DNA of 64,000 nt from Spirosoma pollinicola (GTDB lineage: Bacteria > Bacteroidota > Bacteroidia > Cytophagales > Spirosomataceae), in assembly GCF_002831565.1 (NCBI RefSeq), contig NZ_CP025096.1, forward strand, positions 8,304,468-8,368,467. The letters are read 5' to 3'. Positions 8,547 through 18,099 of the stretch are shown piece after piece (the first letter of the stretch is position 1; every line of letters begins with the position of its first letter). Made by a program: the position numbers and the translations under genes. The notes under the pieces were generated by a model, which had not been told where the DNA came from, searched no databases, and saw only the letters and a program-made list of their open reading frames with translations.

Positions 8547-8547
8547 T

Positions 8548-8844
8548 GCTCATAAGTCTAGCACCTTTTACGCGGTCTTCGAGGCCGAAAAAGCAAAAGC
8601 GTATCTGGATCGGCTAGAGTTTGTTTACACTCCCAAGCATGGTTCTTGGTTAGACATGGCCGAAATCGAACTGTCAGTTTTACAATGAGATTGTCTAAAC
8701 CGACACATCGCGACTAAAGACGAGTTGGTTAGGGAGGTCAGAGCCTGGCAAACCAAACGCAATCAAAGACAAGTCAAAGCCAACTGGCAGTTCACTAATC
8801 AAGAAGCAAGAATCAAACTACACAAACTTTACCCGACCACTTAA
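8548..8844 (+). pseudogene. IS630-family transposase C-terminal remnant
   Basis: The frame reads AHKSSTFYAVFEAEKAKAYL, RLEFVYTPKHGSWLDMAEIE (carrying the third catalytic acid of IS630 DDE enzymes), an in-frame TGA at 8686-8688, then DELVREVRAWQTKRN and NQEARIKLHKLYPTT up to the stop at 8844. The N-terminal half is absent here; related N-terminal pieces lie at 20078 and 21092. Confidence 0.8.
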
Positions 8845-9060
8845 CTTTTAAGAACCACTAGTTTGACATGGCCAAAACGCCGACCCGTCCTAGATTCATC
8901 CAGATAACTTTGAGAACAACTAACCTCTTGGTGTCTCTTTACGGTGCTGATTAGTCACCGGCTTCATACCCCATGGTCAATGACCTTATTCTATGCCTGA
9001 TCAAACTTAGTGAAGATTCGACTTTAAAATAGGCCCCTTTTGGGGCCATCAGCAGTTTGC

Positions 9061-9453
9061 TTACGCCATATCGGTACAGGCAGTCTGGTAGCGTGATACC
9101 GACCGCTTGACTTGGCACAAGCGCCGGCGGGACACCGGCAAAACAGCTCCTGAGTGCAGGTACACCAGCCCACTTTTAGAAGCCTCGGCAATTTCCAACC
9201 GCTCCACGTACATAAGGTTAACGACACAATTTCGATGAAGACGGATAAAATAGGCCTTAGGCAGTTGAGCCTGGTAATACGTTAAGGTGCGGGCCATGAG
9301 TGTCTTTTTTCCGTTTTTCCAGTGAAGCCAGCTGTAATTGCTGGTTGCCTGCAAATACATTAACTCTTCCAGGGGCAATCCGAACAGTCGGCCATTATCG
9401 GTATAACCCGTTGAGGAAGTGGTTGTTGAGGTAACAATGGGTAAAAATTCCAT
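9061..9453 (-). CDS. Stand-alone LytTR DNA-binding protein
   Basis: A 130-residue protein made of a short N-terminal tail and one LytTR domain: LEELMYLQATSNYSWLHW, MARTLTYYQAQLPKAYFIRLHRNCVVNLMYVERLE, and LPVSRRR. LytTR domains bind DNA repeats, usually as the output of a response regulator, but there is no receiver domain and no kinase next to it. Such single-domain proteins occur in Bacteroidota and may act constitutively or be controlled by partner proteins. It is flanked by IS debris and a 600-base gene-free stretch. Confidence 0.85.
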   Translation of the reverse strand: MEFLPIVTSTTTSSTGYTDNGRLFGLPLEELMYLQATSNYSWLHWKNGKKTLMARTLTYYQAQLPKAYFIRLHRNCVVNLMYVERLEIAEASKSGLVYLHSGAVLPVSRRRLCQVKRSVSRYQTACTDMA

Positions 9454-10063
9454 TATTGTGTAGGAAGCAAATAGAGTGAGTTAACGGATTTCAGGTTGAT
9501 GTTCAGCGACAGGTATAGTAATTTTTCGTCTTGCGGTTGAGCGTCCATTCTGGCTGGCAGCGTTGCTTTGCGAGTTGATTTACCAGCCGTGGTGCCCGTT
9601 GGATACTACAAATTTTAGCCCTGACAAAACACCAATGACCTTTGGTCTTTGATACAAAAAGGCGTGGCCGTACGGGCAAAAATGAAAAGGATCCGATACA
9701 GCTGTCCCCGATCGTGGATAGAGAGGTGATTTTTTCTGGGCGGGTTTGCTTACCGGATGCCCAATGCGACTGATTAAGTTAACCGTGGTTAACACTAACA
9801 CAAGAGATTATTGCCATAAACTAATGAATGGTTGCCTATCGCTAACAACCACTTTGATAGTGATGTATACAGCTTCAATTGGGTTTAATCGCTTTCTACT
9901 GACAGGCTATTGATGCTCATTTTCGTAAAAGGGTCCCTTTTAATTTGACTTCCTGTATTTATTCAGTAGAATGGTAACTAATTGTACTAGCCAAAAAACT
10001 AAATCGCTGTTAGTAATCGATTTGTGCTAACGATGACCGGTTGTCTTTTAGTTAACTACTCTT
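9454..10063. other. Intergenic, no convincing gene
   Basis: About 610 bases. The only frame of any size (9580-9801, minus) has no family features and unconvincing composition. The region must contain the promoter of the LytTR gene. Confidence 0.3.
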
Positions 10064-10330
10064 TTATTTGGCGCCATGACAAATCCCAAGCAATTGTTGA
10101 TACTCTTTTGTCAGATTTCGCAGACAATTGACAATTGGTAAGCCGTCAAATGCTCCGACAGGTAAATCAATGCGAATGCCTTCATCATCTATCAGATAGG
10201 CCGCTACGAGAACGTTACCAAGAGCCACGAAACTGTTTAGTACTTCCAGTTGTATCTCAAGTTCCGCACAGCAAACACATGGACTATGTAGGGAACCATC
10301 GGAAGCCCTCAGGTTAAAGTAAAGGGTCAT
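10064..10330 (-). CDS. Hypothetical 88-residue protein
   Basis: A short ATG-started frame (MTLYFNLRASDGSLHSPCVC) with two closely spaced cysteines (CVCC) and a predicted beta-alpha pattern: ALGNVLVAAYLIDDEGIRI, then a C-terminal helix LTKEYQQLLG. There is no signal peptide. Codon use is compatible with a real gene, but I do not recognise a family. It is downstream of the ScyD-like gene and separated from it by a strong hairpin. Confidence 0.45.
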   Translation of the reverse strand: MTLYFNLRASDGSLHSPCVCCAELEIQLEVLNSFVALGNVLVAAYLIDDEGIRIDLPVGAFDGLPIVNCLRNLTKEYQQLLGICHGAK

Positions 10331-10370
10331 AGCCTTAAATTAATAGGGTAGACGGTTGAGTATGCATAAG

Positions 10371-10411
10371 CTAGCCAGGGTTAATCAGTTGCCCTGATTA
10401 ATCCTGGCTAG
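10371..10411 (-). terminator. Hairpin terminator after the ScyD-like gene
   Basis: Arms 10371-10388 and 10394-10411 match 17 of 18 bases with a 5-base loop. It lies 7 bases beyond the stop of the minus-strand gene at 10419. Confidence 0.7.
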
Positions 10412-10418
10412 AGAAACT

Positions 10419-11432
10419 CTAAAACGTAATCTTCGATAAGGTCCCGTCGCCCATGCTGGTAAGATAGGCAGTGTGAGCATCCACTATTTTTAGGTCTGTC
10501 GGCATGTTCAGCTTATCCAGCAGTGTATCACTGCTGGTACCCTTTGCCCGTAGCAACCGACCCGTGTTCGGCGTCCAACCCATTGCGCCAAAGGTGGCAA
10601 ATTCAAGGGCCAGATAGTTGCCATTTCCATCGTTCTCGATGTCGACCAGGCTGTTGAAAGTCTGCTGAAAAACGCTGATTTTCCCAGTTAAGTCCATCCG
10701 ATAAATGAGCGCTTTACCGGCCGGGAACGGAAAGCCCAGCAACGTACTAATGGCGAACTGTTTGCCATCATAAATAATATTCGTAGGAACCGCCTGAATA
10801 AATGGTGGTCCTGGAGGAGGTCCAGCCGGATTTGGGTTAGCAATACCCGGCACTTCCGCTACGATGCTCAGTTGGCCGCTCGGCGAGCGTCGGACAATGG
10901 CATTAGCGGCTGCATCTGCAAAATACAGGGCTCCGTCAGGCCCGAGTGTCATATTATAGAGGTGAGATTCGCCGGTATCGCTGGTAAGCGACTGGCCTAT
11001 AACAAACTGCTGAATATTCTCAGGCGTTAAGCTGGACGCTACGATCGGCGCATCACCTGTTTTATATGTATCCAGACTCAGTGTATACAAGCCCTTGGCA
11101 TTCAGCACGTAAAGGGTGGTGCCGATAATAAGTAGGTGATCGGTAGCATCCAGTTCGTTATCAGGCCGTGTGAAGGAATATAAGCCTGTAATAACCGGGT
11201 GCACCTTTCCATCCAGTGTGATTTCTGATACGCGGCCATCGTTGTTACCGGTTCCTTGTTCAGTTACGAAGACTCGTCCGCTGGCGTCGGTTTCTACGCC
11301 AATGAGTCCCACTAAGCCGGTAGCTAACGTAGTTGTAGTGACCTGAACGGGGTCAGGTATCCGGTGATCCTGGCATCCTGTAAGTAGGCTACCTGCCAGA
11401 AAAAAACTTATAATGGATCGTTTGTAGGACAT
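10419..11432 (-). CDS. ScyD/ScyE-like beta-propeller lipoprotein
   Basis: 337 residues. The N-terminus is a lipoprotein signal (IISFFLAGSLLTGCQD) with the modified Cys at about 20. The remainder reads as a beta-propeller of the ScyD/ScyE or SMP-30-like type: TTLATGLVGLIGVETDASGRVFVTEQG near the start and MTLGPDGALYFADAAANAIVR in the middle. Such proteins are periplasmic or surface-attached; the ligand or reaction is unknown. It is the last of four closely spaced minus-strand genes (cytochrome, cysteine-synthase-like, reductase, this one), 71 bases after the reductase. Confidence 0.75.
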   Translation of the reverse strand: MSYKRSIISFFLAGSLLTGCQDHRIPDPVQVTTTTLATGLVGLIGVETDASGRVFVTEQGTGNNDGRVSEITLDGKVHPVITGLYSFTRPDNELDATDHLLIIGTTLYVLNAKGLYTLSLDTYKTGDAPIVASSLTPENIQQFVIGQSLTSDTGESHLYNMTLGPDGALYFADAAANAIVRRSPSGQLSIVAEVPGIANPNPAGPPPGPPFIQAVPTNIIYDGKQFAISTLLGFPFPAGKALIYRMDLTGKISVFQQTFNSLVDIENDGNGNYLALEFATFGAMGWTPNTGRLLRAKGTSSDTLLDKLNMPTDLKIVDAHTAYLTSMGDGTLSKITF

Positions 11433-11503
11433 AACATGAGTTGATTAGTAAATAGATAGAGTGAAAAGCGTTGGTATATTCCTACCGAAGCAGATTGATC
11501 AGT

Positions 11504-12175
11504 TCAAATAATATAGTTGGTTAGAACAGGATTACTGTCAATACGATCGTTGGTCAGGCTGAAGCTATTATCCGGGGCATAACCGCTCATAAAAACAGCA
11601 GTACCATTCTGGCCACTCTCCACGGCTTCCAGATAGGTCCTGGCTACTGTAGCGGCCGTCGGAAATTGGGTTTCGTCCAAGCCAAATGAACTAGCCGTTT
11701 CGGCAACCAGAGGAGGATGAACAATCACCAGCCGACGGTCCTGAGTCATATCCAGGGCAGCCGCTCTGACAAAACCTTCCAGGCCGGCATTGACCATGGC
11801 AACCATTGATGTTCCGGGTCAGGGAGTATACGCTAACATACCCCCCGTCATCACAAACACACCATTGGGCCGGAGCTTGGCTATGCCCCTGCGGGCCATG
11901 TTAATCTGGCCCATCAGTTTATTCGATAACGTTAACTCAATCTGGGAATCGGTCAGTTGATCCAGGCTACCAAAGGCCGCATCACCGCCAATGATCAGAA
12001 TAGCGTCCAGTTCGCCGATTAGCTCGTAAAAGGCATCAATACTGGCCAGATCGGTAAAATCAACGCCGGGTTGTGTGGAACGGGATGCGCCGATGAGCGT
12101 AAACGCCTGCTCGTTGAAGAGGTGATCGACTGCTTTGCCAATGGTGCCAGAGGCTCCGATAAGTAATACATCCAT
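11504..12175 (-). pseudogene. Short-chain dehydrogenase interrupted by one in-frame TGA
   Basis: Starting at the ATG at 12175 the protein reads MDVLLIGASGTIGKAVDHLF, with the Rossmann GxxGxxG motif at residues 7-13, then LDAILIIGGDA and the catalytic-region segment GVFVMTGGMLAYTP. A TGA at 11819-11821 follows. The same frame then continues PGTSMVAMVNAGLEGFVRAA and GTAVFMSGYAPDNSF to a natural end at 11504. Both halves are uniform and no indel is needed, so this is a single nonsense change or sequencing error in an otherwise intact reductase of about 220 residues. The TGA sits just before the expected active-site helix. Located 25 bases after the cysteine-synthase-like gene. Confidence 0.8.
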
Positions 12176-12200
12176 ACTATAGAGGTCAAGAGAATAAATG

Positions 12201-13373
12201 TTAAAACACACCCGGCCGGTCAGCTAATAAGCGGCTGATCGGGCGATAATCCGTAAACTCGACGTTAGGGGCAATATAAGTTGGCCTAACAGGTTCTATC
12301 CGAACTAGGTCGGTACTCAGGTATTTTTTATTGCAATCGCACAGAATAGTTACCACGCGGGCAATGGGACCCATTTCCTGTTGTAGCTTAATAGCACCGA
12401 CCAGGTTTGCTCCCGACGAAATTCCCACCGCGACACCCAGTTGCCGGGCCAGTTTCTGGGCCATTAGTATGGCGTCGCCATCGCTGGCCTGCACGACATG
12501 ATCCAGTTCGTTTAACTGTAGAATTTCTGGAACGAACTCATCAAATAAGCCCTGAATCCGGTGGGTTCCGGTTTTGTAACCTACTGATAACGTTGGTGAT
12601 TCGGCGGGTTCGAGCGGATGGATACGAATGTTAACGTCTCGGGATTTGAGATAACGTCCTACACCCATGACCGTACCGCCGGTACCGACACCGGCCACAA
12701 AGGCATCCGGTCTAACATCAACGCTCTGAAGCTGGAGCCAGATTTCTTTGCCAGTTGTCAGGCGGTGGGCTTCCGTATTGTCCCTGTTAGCGAACTGGCG
12801 GGGCAAAAAAACGCACGGGTCGCAAGCCGCCATCTCTTCTGATCGTTGAATACCGCCCATAAAACCGCCTTCTTCTTTCGTAAATAGGACAATGTCGGCC
12901 CCCAGACTCCGAATGATATCAATACGCTCCTGGCTAACACCGGCGGGCATGATAATCGTCACGGGGTGCCCCAGCGCCTGCCCGATTGCCGAAAAAGCTA
13001 TTCCCGTACTGCCGCTGGTGGTTTCAACAATACGGTCGCCCGGTCTAATCTTCCCTTCCCGATACGCCTGATGCAACACATGAAGCGCCATTCGGTCTTT
13101 CATACTGCCGGTCAGATTGTATTGCTCACATTTTACGTAGAGCGAACAGGGCTGTCCGCCATAAGTGTAGAATAACTCCAGCATGGGCGTGTTTCCGACC
13201 AGGTGCCAAAGCCGTTCAAACTTTTTCTGAATAGTGGGCGTCAGCGCCGTTGCTGGTGATGAAAAACTGCCTTCTGAATACGTAAAGCGATGCGGATATA
13301 CCAGAAATAGATTCATAGGTCGGGCTTTGTTTAGGGCTGGCGGTAACATATCATTTGTACGCCTGGATGGCAT
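12201..13373 (-). CDS. PLP-dependent cysteine synthase / cystathionine beta-synthase family enzyme
   Basis: A 390-residue fold-type II PLP enzyme. Key features: VGNTPMLEL near residue 60, the PLP lysine in NLTGSMKDRMALH, the phosphate/substrate loop ETTSGSTGIAF, and GVGTGGTVMGVGRYLK binding the cofactor phosphate. The C-terminus has GVAVGISSGANL. The family forms cysteine or related amino acids by beta-replacement on O-acetylserine or similar. ATGs exist at 13373 and about 13316 (MNLFLVYPHRF); the upstream one gives an unusual long leader, so the start is uncertain. Clustered with a cytochrome c (22 bases upstream) and a reductase, not with sulfate genes, so a specialised role is possible. 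Confidence 0.82.
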   Translation of the reverse strand: MPSRRTNDMLPPALNKARPMNLFLVYPHRFTYSEGSFSSPATALTPTIQKKFERLWHLVGNTPMLELFYTYGGQPCSLYVKCEQYNLTGSMKDRMALHVLHQAYREGKIRPGDRIVETTSGSTGIAFSAIGQALGHPVTIIMPAGVSQERIDIIRSLGADIVLFTKEEGGFMGGIQRSEEMAACDPCVFLPRQFANRDNTEAHRLTTGKEIWLQLQSVDVRPDAFVAGVGTGGTVMGVGRYLKSRDVNIRIHPLEPAESPTLSVGYKTGTHRIQGLFDEFVPEILQLNELDHVVQASDGDAILMAQKLARQLGVAVGISSGANLVGAIKLQQEMGPIARVVTILCDCNKKYLSTDLVRIEPVRPTYIAPNVEFTDYRPISRLLADRPGVF

Positions 13374-13395
13374 AGCGGGTTGGCTGTTATCGCCT

Positions 13396-14268
13396 TCAGT
13401 TCACTTTATGCAGGAATAAGTAGATAGCTTTTAGTTCATCGTCAGAATACGTAAATAATTTAACCGGCATGTATTTGCTTAATACACGTCCCTCAGGGGT
13501 TTTGCCAGTACGAAACAATTGGACAAATTCCTGAGGGGTCCATTTGCCCAGTCGGCCAGTTGATGAAATATCGGGGATAGGCGGCTGTTCAGGTGAACGG
13601 GAAGGAGCCCCTTTGAAATTGGCAGAGTGGCAACCCGTACACGTGATAGCCAGGTATTTTCCATAATCGGCATTAACTTTCAGCTTTACGTCATCTACAT
13701 ACATGGCGTTATGGTCGATTTCTTCGGCGGCTAATAACGGGAACTCGCCTATGAAGGTCAGAATCCGGCCCAGTGGCTTGATCGATTTTTGCGGAGTCGT
13801 TTTATCCACCGGCGGCTGCCTCTTAACGTAGCTGATCAGGGCGGTCATATCCTGATTCGACAAGCCACAGATCTCGTGCGACGGCATAAACCAAAGCGGT
13901 TTGTTGTCTTTTCCCAGTCCATGCCGCAACGCCCGAACCCAGTCCTGATCGCTATATTGAATGCCACCCTTGCCACTGGTAATATTCGATGCTTGTATGA
14001 ACCCGATTGGCGAATTTTTATCGGCAAATACTTCACCCGTAGCCAAATCAGCGCCATGACAACCCACACAACCTCTAATCTCGGCAACATGTCGGCCAGC
14101 GATATAAGAAGCCGAGTCATCGGGAATGTGTAGCTGCTGAAGCTTTACATGGTACACTTTATTTATACCCGCTTCGGTTTGGGTATAAACAATGCTATAA
14201 AAGAGGAGGAGCAGAAGAACCAGGCTACCTAATACTATGCCAGTCCATTTGAAAACTTTTTTGAACAT
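13396..14268 (-). CDS. Membrane-anchored diheme cytochrome c
   Basis: 290 residues. The N-terminal hydrophobic helix (IVLGSLVLLLLLFYSIVY) is an uncleaved anchor or signal. There are two heme-binding CxxCH sites, CVGCH near residue 68 and CTGCH near 210. The likely axial Met residues lie in FMPSHE and KYMPVK. Two class I cytochrome folds face the periplasm, as in electron-carrying subunits of dehydrogenases. First gene of a four-gene minus-strand cluster, so it may take electrons from one of the following enzymes (inference). Confidence 0.85.
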   Translation of the reverse strand: MFKKVFKWTGIVLGSLVLLLLLFYSIVYTQTEAGINKVYHVKLQQLHIPDDSASYIAGRHVAEIRGCVGCHGADLATGEVFADKNSPIGFIQASNITSGKGGIQYSDQDWVRALRHGLGKDNKPLWFMPSHEICGLSNQDMTALISYVKRQPPVDKTTPQKSIKPLGRILTFIGEFPLLAAEEIDHNAMYVDDVKLKVNADYGKYLAITCTGCHSANFKGAPSRSPEQPPIPDISSTGRLGKWTPQEFVQLFRTGKTPEGRVLSKYMPVKLFTYSDDELKAIYLFLHKVN

Positions 14269-14531
14269 GGTGATCAGAAATGAATAAGTGAAAATCCATT
14301 AGTCGCCTTCGATCTAAGACCAGATTAAAAGGTTAGGAAGGCACGGTGAGAGATTAAACCCGAATAGCTTCACTAATGCATCTAAAATTGGATGGTAATC
14401 TTTTGTCTCGCCCGGAAAGGGAAATAAACGACAAAATCCGGCATACAAACGACCGGATTTTGGTAATAAATAAAAAAAGCAACATATAAATATTCTAAAA
14501 GATCGGACCAAAACAGGCTCGGGCAGAAGCG

Positions 14532-16406
14532 TTACACCGGGGTTGGAATCCACAGCCGAAAGTAGGTGCCGTGCTGGGTCGTCAGGCTCATCTCGCCCCC
14601 TAATTGGCCGGTCAATTCACGAATCAGTCGTTGGCCAAAGGAGCCTTTTCGCTGGGTAACAGTCGGGGTTGAGCGCTCCAGCCGAGCGTCGGCCCGACCG
14701 GGACCCTCCAGTCCGGGACCATTATCCTGGACCTCGATGAGTAATCCAGTCGCCGGGCTATCCGTTACTGGCTTGAGCCGGACGGTCAACTTAGGGTTGG
14801 CTACGTTGGTATATGCGTACTTGAAGGCATTGGTCAGCACTTCGTTCAGAATTAGACCCAGTGGCACAGCCACATCCACATCCAGATGGATATCAGCTAC
14901 CTCGACTTGACAGTCGAACGTGTTGGGATCAAACCCGTAGCCCAGCAACAGGTTCTCGGTGAGTTCGGTCACGTAGGTTTTGATGGGCACATCGGCCAGA
15001 TTCTCGGTCTGGTAAAACTGTTGGTGAATCAGCGAGATGGCTTCTACCCGCCGTTGCCCGTCCTGTACGGCCTGTACCGCCCGGGGGTCATCGAGTCGTT
15101 TAGATTGCATCCGCATCAGGCTCGACACGATGGCCAGATTATTTTTGACCCGGTGGTGCAACTCCTGCATCAGTACGCCCAACCGGTCGGACTGCTGGCT
15201 AATCTGCCGGTTGTTTTCGAAAACCAGTTGGCTGGAGGTTCTCAACCGGGCATTCACCTGCCGAATAACGCGATACTGCCACAGGGCTAGGGCCAGAAGG
15301 GCAATCAGGGCAATGAGTCCAACCGCCTGCCAACTGATTTGGGTTAATTGACGCTGGTTATCAATACTTAACTGGTTGATGCGGGCCTGTTTCTGAGCAG
15401 TCTGGTATCGGGCTTCTACTTCGGCAATCTGCCTGTTTTTCTCCACACTCAGCATGGCATTCCGGTACTGATTACTCAGTCGTTCGTAGACCAGTGCCTG
15501 CTTGTACTGGCCCCTGGCTTCGGCAATGTGCGTTAGGGACTCATAGACCTGCGTTCTGTGTTCATCCTGGCGTTCAGGGTCGTGTACAATGCGGCTCAGG
15601 GCCAGTTTTGCGTAGTGTGCGGCTTCGTCCAGTCGGCCCAGGTGTAGCAACGGTTCGGGCAGGTGGATGTATGCGTAGAGTTCCCGTCGCGGATCTCCCT
15701 GCTGGAGACTGTAGGCCAGGCACTGACGAAAGGTTTTTTCGGCTTCGTGGTACTGCCCCCCATCCGTCAACAGAACGCCGTAGCCATCCAGGTGACTATA
15801 AAATTGTTGCCATTTCCGGGTCACCCATAAAACGGTCATGGCTTTTCGACCATAGGCCAGCGCAGAATCCAGTTTTCCGACATTTACGAAATCATCAGCC
15901 TTATCTGCATATGTAAACGGCAGCATGGACAACTGATGATACTCGCGTTGTAACGTAGCTGCCTGCCGATTGTATTGCTGTCTTTTGGCTAAATTCTGCA
16001 GGCTACTATAGACTCCGATAATATGAACACATAGTTTTTGTTGCTGTTCAAAAGCATAGGTGGCCTGGTAGATAGCCAGTGCCTGGAGGAAAAAATCAAT
16101 TGACCGGACAAGATTTCCGTTGGTCATTTCAATATACCCGGACAACTCATAGAATCGGGCCGTCCAGGCGGTCAAATGAGCCTGTTGAGCTACTTTCAGC
16201 GAAGCCTGTAATAAGGTTCTGGCGTCAGCAAATCGGGAATGTTCATTCAGGTAACTGACATACTTATCGGCCCATACCAATCGCTGCACAGGCGACAGGC
16301 CTGCCATCCGCCGTTGATAGAGACTATCGTAATCAATGGGCTGCAGGGGTTGTGCCCAACTGCTGATACCCAGCGACAGCAAAAAAAGGAGCAGACCGGT
16401 ACGCAT
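14532..16406 (-). CDS. TPR sensor histidine kinase (HisKA_2 type)
   Basis: About 624 residues from the ATG at 16406, which begins a signal peptide (MRTGLLLFLLSLGISSWAQ). An upstream extension to 16499 would overlap the preceding regulator and is unlikely. A periplasmic TPR array (about residues 20-340) is followed by a coiled coil, a membrane helix (AVGLIALIALLALALW), then the kinase core. The H-box is ELHHRVKNNLAIVSSL (HisKA_2 type), the N-box VPLGLILNEVLTNAFKYAY, and the G-box EVQDNGPGL. It starts 4 bases after the LytTR response regulator, its likely partner. Confidence 0.88.
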   Translation of the reverse strand: MRTGLLLFLLSLGISSWAQPLQPIDYDSLYQRRMAGLSPVQRLVWADKYVSYLNEHSRFADARTLLQASLKVAQQAHLTAWTARFYELSGYIEMTNGNLVRSIDFFLQALAIYQATYAFEQQQKLCVHIIGVYSSLQNLAKRQQYNRQAATLQREYHQLSMLPFTYADKADDFVNVGKLDSALAYGRKAMTVLWVTRKWQQFYSHLDGYGVLLTDGGQYHEAEKTFRQCLAYSLQQGDPRRELYAYIHLPEPLLHLGRLDEAAHYAKLALSRIVHDPERQDEHRTQVYESLTHIAEARGQYKQALVYERLSNQYRNAMLSVEKNRQIAEVEARYQTAQKQARINQLSIDNQRQLTQISWQAVGLIALIALLALALWQYRVIRQVNARLRTSSQLVFENNRQISQQSDRLGVLMQELHHRVKNNLAIVSSLMRMQSKRLDDPRAVQAVQDGQRRVEAISLIHQQFYQTENLADVPIKTYVTELTENLLLGYGFDPNTFDCQVEVADIHLDVDVAVPLGLILNEVLTNAFKYAYTNVANPKLTVRLKPVTDSPATGLLIEVQDNGPGLEGPGRADARLERSTPTVTQRKGSFGQRLIRELTGQLGGEMSLTTQHGTYFRLWIPTPV

Positions 16407-16410
16407 AGAA

Positions 16411-17190
16411 TTACCGAATATTAAAGTGGCGTAAAAAGTCGGTCTTGTAGAGCCGCCCCAGCGGCAGGCACAGCGTGGAGAGGCACACTTCCCGCTCATT
16501 GAATGTACTCACCCGGTTCAGGTTTACCGCATAGGAGCGGTGAATGCGAACCAGACGGGGGAAGCTAAGCCGATCGATTACGTGGCTAATGGTCAGCCGC
16601 AGGGCGTAGCGGTGCTTGGGGGTCACTAACGTCGTATAAGAACCATCGGCTTCGATATAGTCAATGTCATCGAGACTGATTTTGACGAACTGATATTTAT
16701 GTTTGATGAATACCGCGTCATCAATCCGCAGAATGGGCTCGGTTCGGGCTTCCTCTTTGCGCGCAGGCAGACTGGTCAGGGAAGGCCGCGGTTCGGGCGC
16801 AGTCGTCACCGATTGGGTAAAGTTTCGTAGGGCCAGCTCAATGGCAGCCCGCAGGCCGGGTACAGTGACAGGTTTGATCAGGTAAGCCGATGGATAGAGC
16901 CGCATGGCGCGGTCGAGCGTGACTTTATCAGTCAGGGCGGTCAGGAAGATGATGGGAATGGGCCGTTCGGTCAGCAGACGTTCCGCCGTTTCGATGCCGT
17001 CCCAATCGCCTTTAATATGAATATCGCACAGGGCCAGATCAAGCCGATTTTGCTGGTGCAAACTCAGGGCTTTGGGGCCGTTGTTGGCCGTCCCAATCAC
17101 GAAATAGCCTTCTTCTTCCAGCAGATCGCTCAGGTCCATAGAGAGCACCGCTTCATCTTCAATAATCAGGATATTGATCGGGTCACTCAT
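16411..17190 (-). CDS. LytTR-family response regulator
   Basis: 259 residues. Receiver domain about 5-125: LIIEDEAVLSMDLSDLL (acidic pocket), LALCDIHIKGDWDGIETA (phospho-acceptor Asp), FLTALTD (switch Thr) and YLIKPVT (conserved Lys). After a variable linker comes a LytTR DNA-binding domain (about 160-259): DDIDYIEADGSYTTLVTPKH, LVRIHRSYAVNLNRVSTF, LPLGRLYK. Middle gene of a three-gene operon: lipoprotein, this regulator (3-base gap), kinase (4-base gap). Confidence 0.92.
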   Translation of the reverse strand: MSDPINILIIEDEAVLSMDLSDLLEEEGYFVIGTANNGPKALSLHQQNRLDLALCDIHIKGDWDGIETAERLLTERPIPIIFLTALTDKVTLDRAMRLYPSAYLIKPVTVPGLRAAIELALRNFTQSVTTAPEPRPSLTSLPARKEEARTEPILRIDDAVFIKHKYQFVKISLDDIDYIEADGSYTTLVTPKHRYALRLTISHVIDRLSFPRLVRIHRSYAVNLNRVSTFNEREVCLSTLCLPLGRLYKTDFLRHFNIR

Positions 17191-17193
17191 GGG

Positions 17194-18099
17194 TCAGGGG
17201 TAGTTAAGGTAGTCGATTAAAACGGTATCTCGGATGCCCGTCAGTGCATCGGTGCTGAACTGCCCGGTTACGTAGCCCAACGTGTCAGTTCGCCAAGTAA
17301 GCGATATGTCTGACCGTTTGATTAATTTGTTGGGCATTTCGGGGCGCGCGTACCGGTAAATTTCTACGTGCCGGGCTATTTCGCGGCTGATGGGAAACAC
17401 CTCTCCCCAAGTAATCCAAGGGTGTATGTTCAGATCATACGGCACACCCCGTATTAACTGATAAGGACTGGATGCCAAGGAGTTGAAGTCCCGCCGAATG
17501 ACACGGTAGTAAAGAATGTTCCGGTCGTTTCGCACGTCGAGTTGCACGTACCGCCCCTGTTTATCCAGCTCATATTGGGTCGAGTAAGCCATCAGGCCAC
17601 TGTTGTTTAGTGGCATTCCCTGTAGCCTTATAATCTGGCCCATCGCATTGGTGCTGACCTGATAACGGTAGATAGGCTGACCATCCTGAAAAAAGTCGAT
17701 TCCCACCAATTGTCCGTTCCTGTAATTGTATTTACTGAAGCCCCGCTCATCCCGTACCCGGTCCAGTACACCTGCTTTCGTATAGAGTAGTTGCTGTTTG
17801 AGGGGATAATCCTTCAGATTAAACGTGTGTTCAACAGCTGAACACGCGCTTAACCACCCGCTTGAATTAAATGTGTAGGTGTAGTAGTTGGTGTTATAGG
17901 CATGCCATACCACATGTTGACACCGACGTTTGGGGCGGTCAGGGGTCGCACGAACGGATAAGGTATCGACTCTAGTCGTACTGTTTTGATAATCGGTGGT
18001 TGTGCAGGAAAACACGGCTATCAACAGCAGGTAAATGAACAGGGGGATTTTTATCAGGGCTATCGTACGCAGCATGGGTAGACTGGAAAGGCTACTCAA
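17194..18099 (-). CDS. Hypothetical lipoprotein in two-component operon
   Basis: 301 residues. The N-terminal hydrophobic helix IPLFIYLLLIAVFSCTTT ends in a lipobox-like Ser-Cys. The mature part is rich in Tyr/Asn with YD/RHS-like beta segments (YTFNSSGWLSACS, KYNYRNGQLVGIDFFQDGQP, YELDKQGRYVQLDVRNDRN). It is probably an outer-membrane or periplasmic lipoprotein of the kind seen beside regulators in Bacteroidota. Its gene ends 3 bases before the LytTR regulator, suggesting cotranscription and a possible sensory accessory role. No specific function is claimed. Confidence 0.65.
   Translation of the reverse strand: MSSLSSLPMLRTIALIKIPLFIYLLLIAVFSCTTTDYQNSTTRVDTLSVRATPDRPKRRCQHVVWHAYNTNYYTYTFNSSGWLSACSAVEHTFNLKDYPLKQQLLYTKAGVLDRVRDERGFSKYNYRNGQLVGIDFFQDGQPIYRYQVSTNAMGQIIRLQGMPLNNSGLMAYSTQYELDKQGRYVQLDVRNDRNILYYRVIRRDFNSLASSPYQLIRGVPYDLNIHPWITWGEVFPISREIARHVEIYRYARPEMPNKLIKRSDISLTWRTDTLGYVTGQFSTDALTGIRDTVLIDYLNYP

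Noticed and set aside
9580-9801. Minus-strand 73-residue frame
   Set aside because: No family features, odd composition, and no context; treated as chance.
11819-11821. Programmed recoding (selenocysteine or readthrough) at the TGA in the reductase
   Set aside because: No nearby hairpin or conserved position was recognised, and TGA serves as a normal stop elsewhere in the window (for example the antitoxin gene).
16440-16480. GCCGCCCCAGCGGC block resembling the GC-rich insert motif
   Set aside because: It lies inside intact LytTR codons (LPLGRLYK) without disturbing the domain, so it is ordinary coding sequence.
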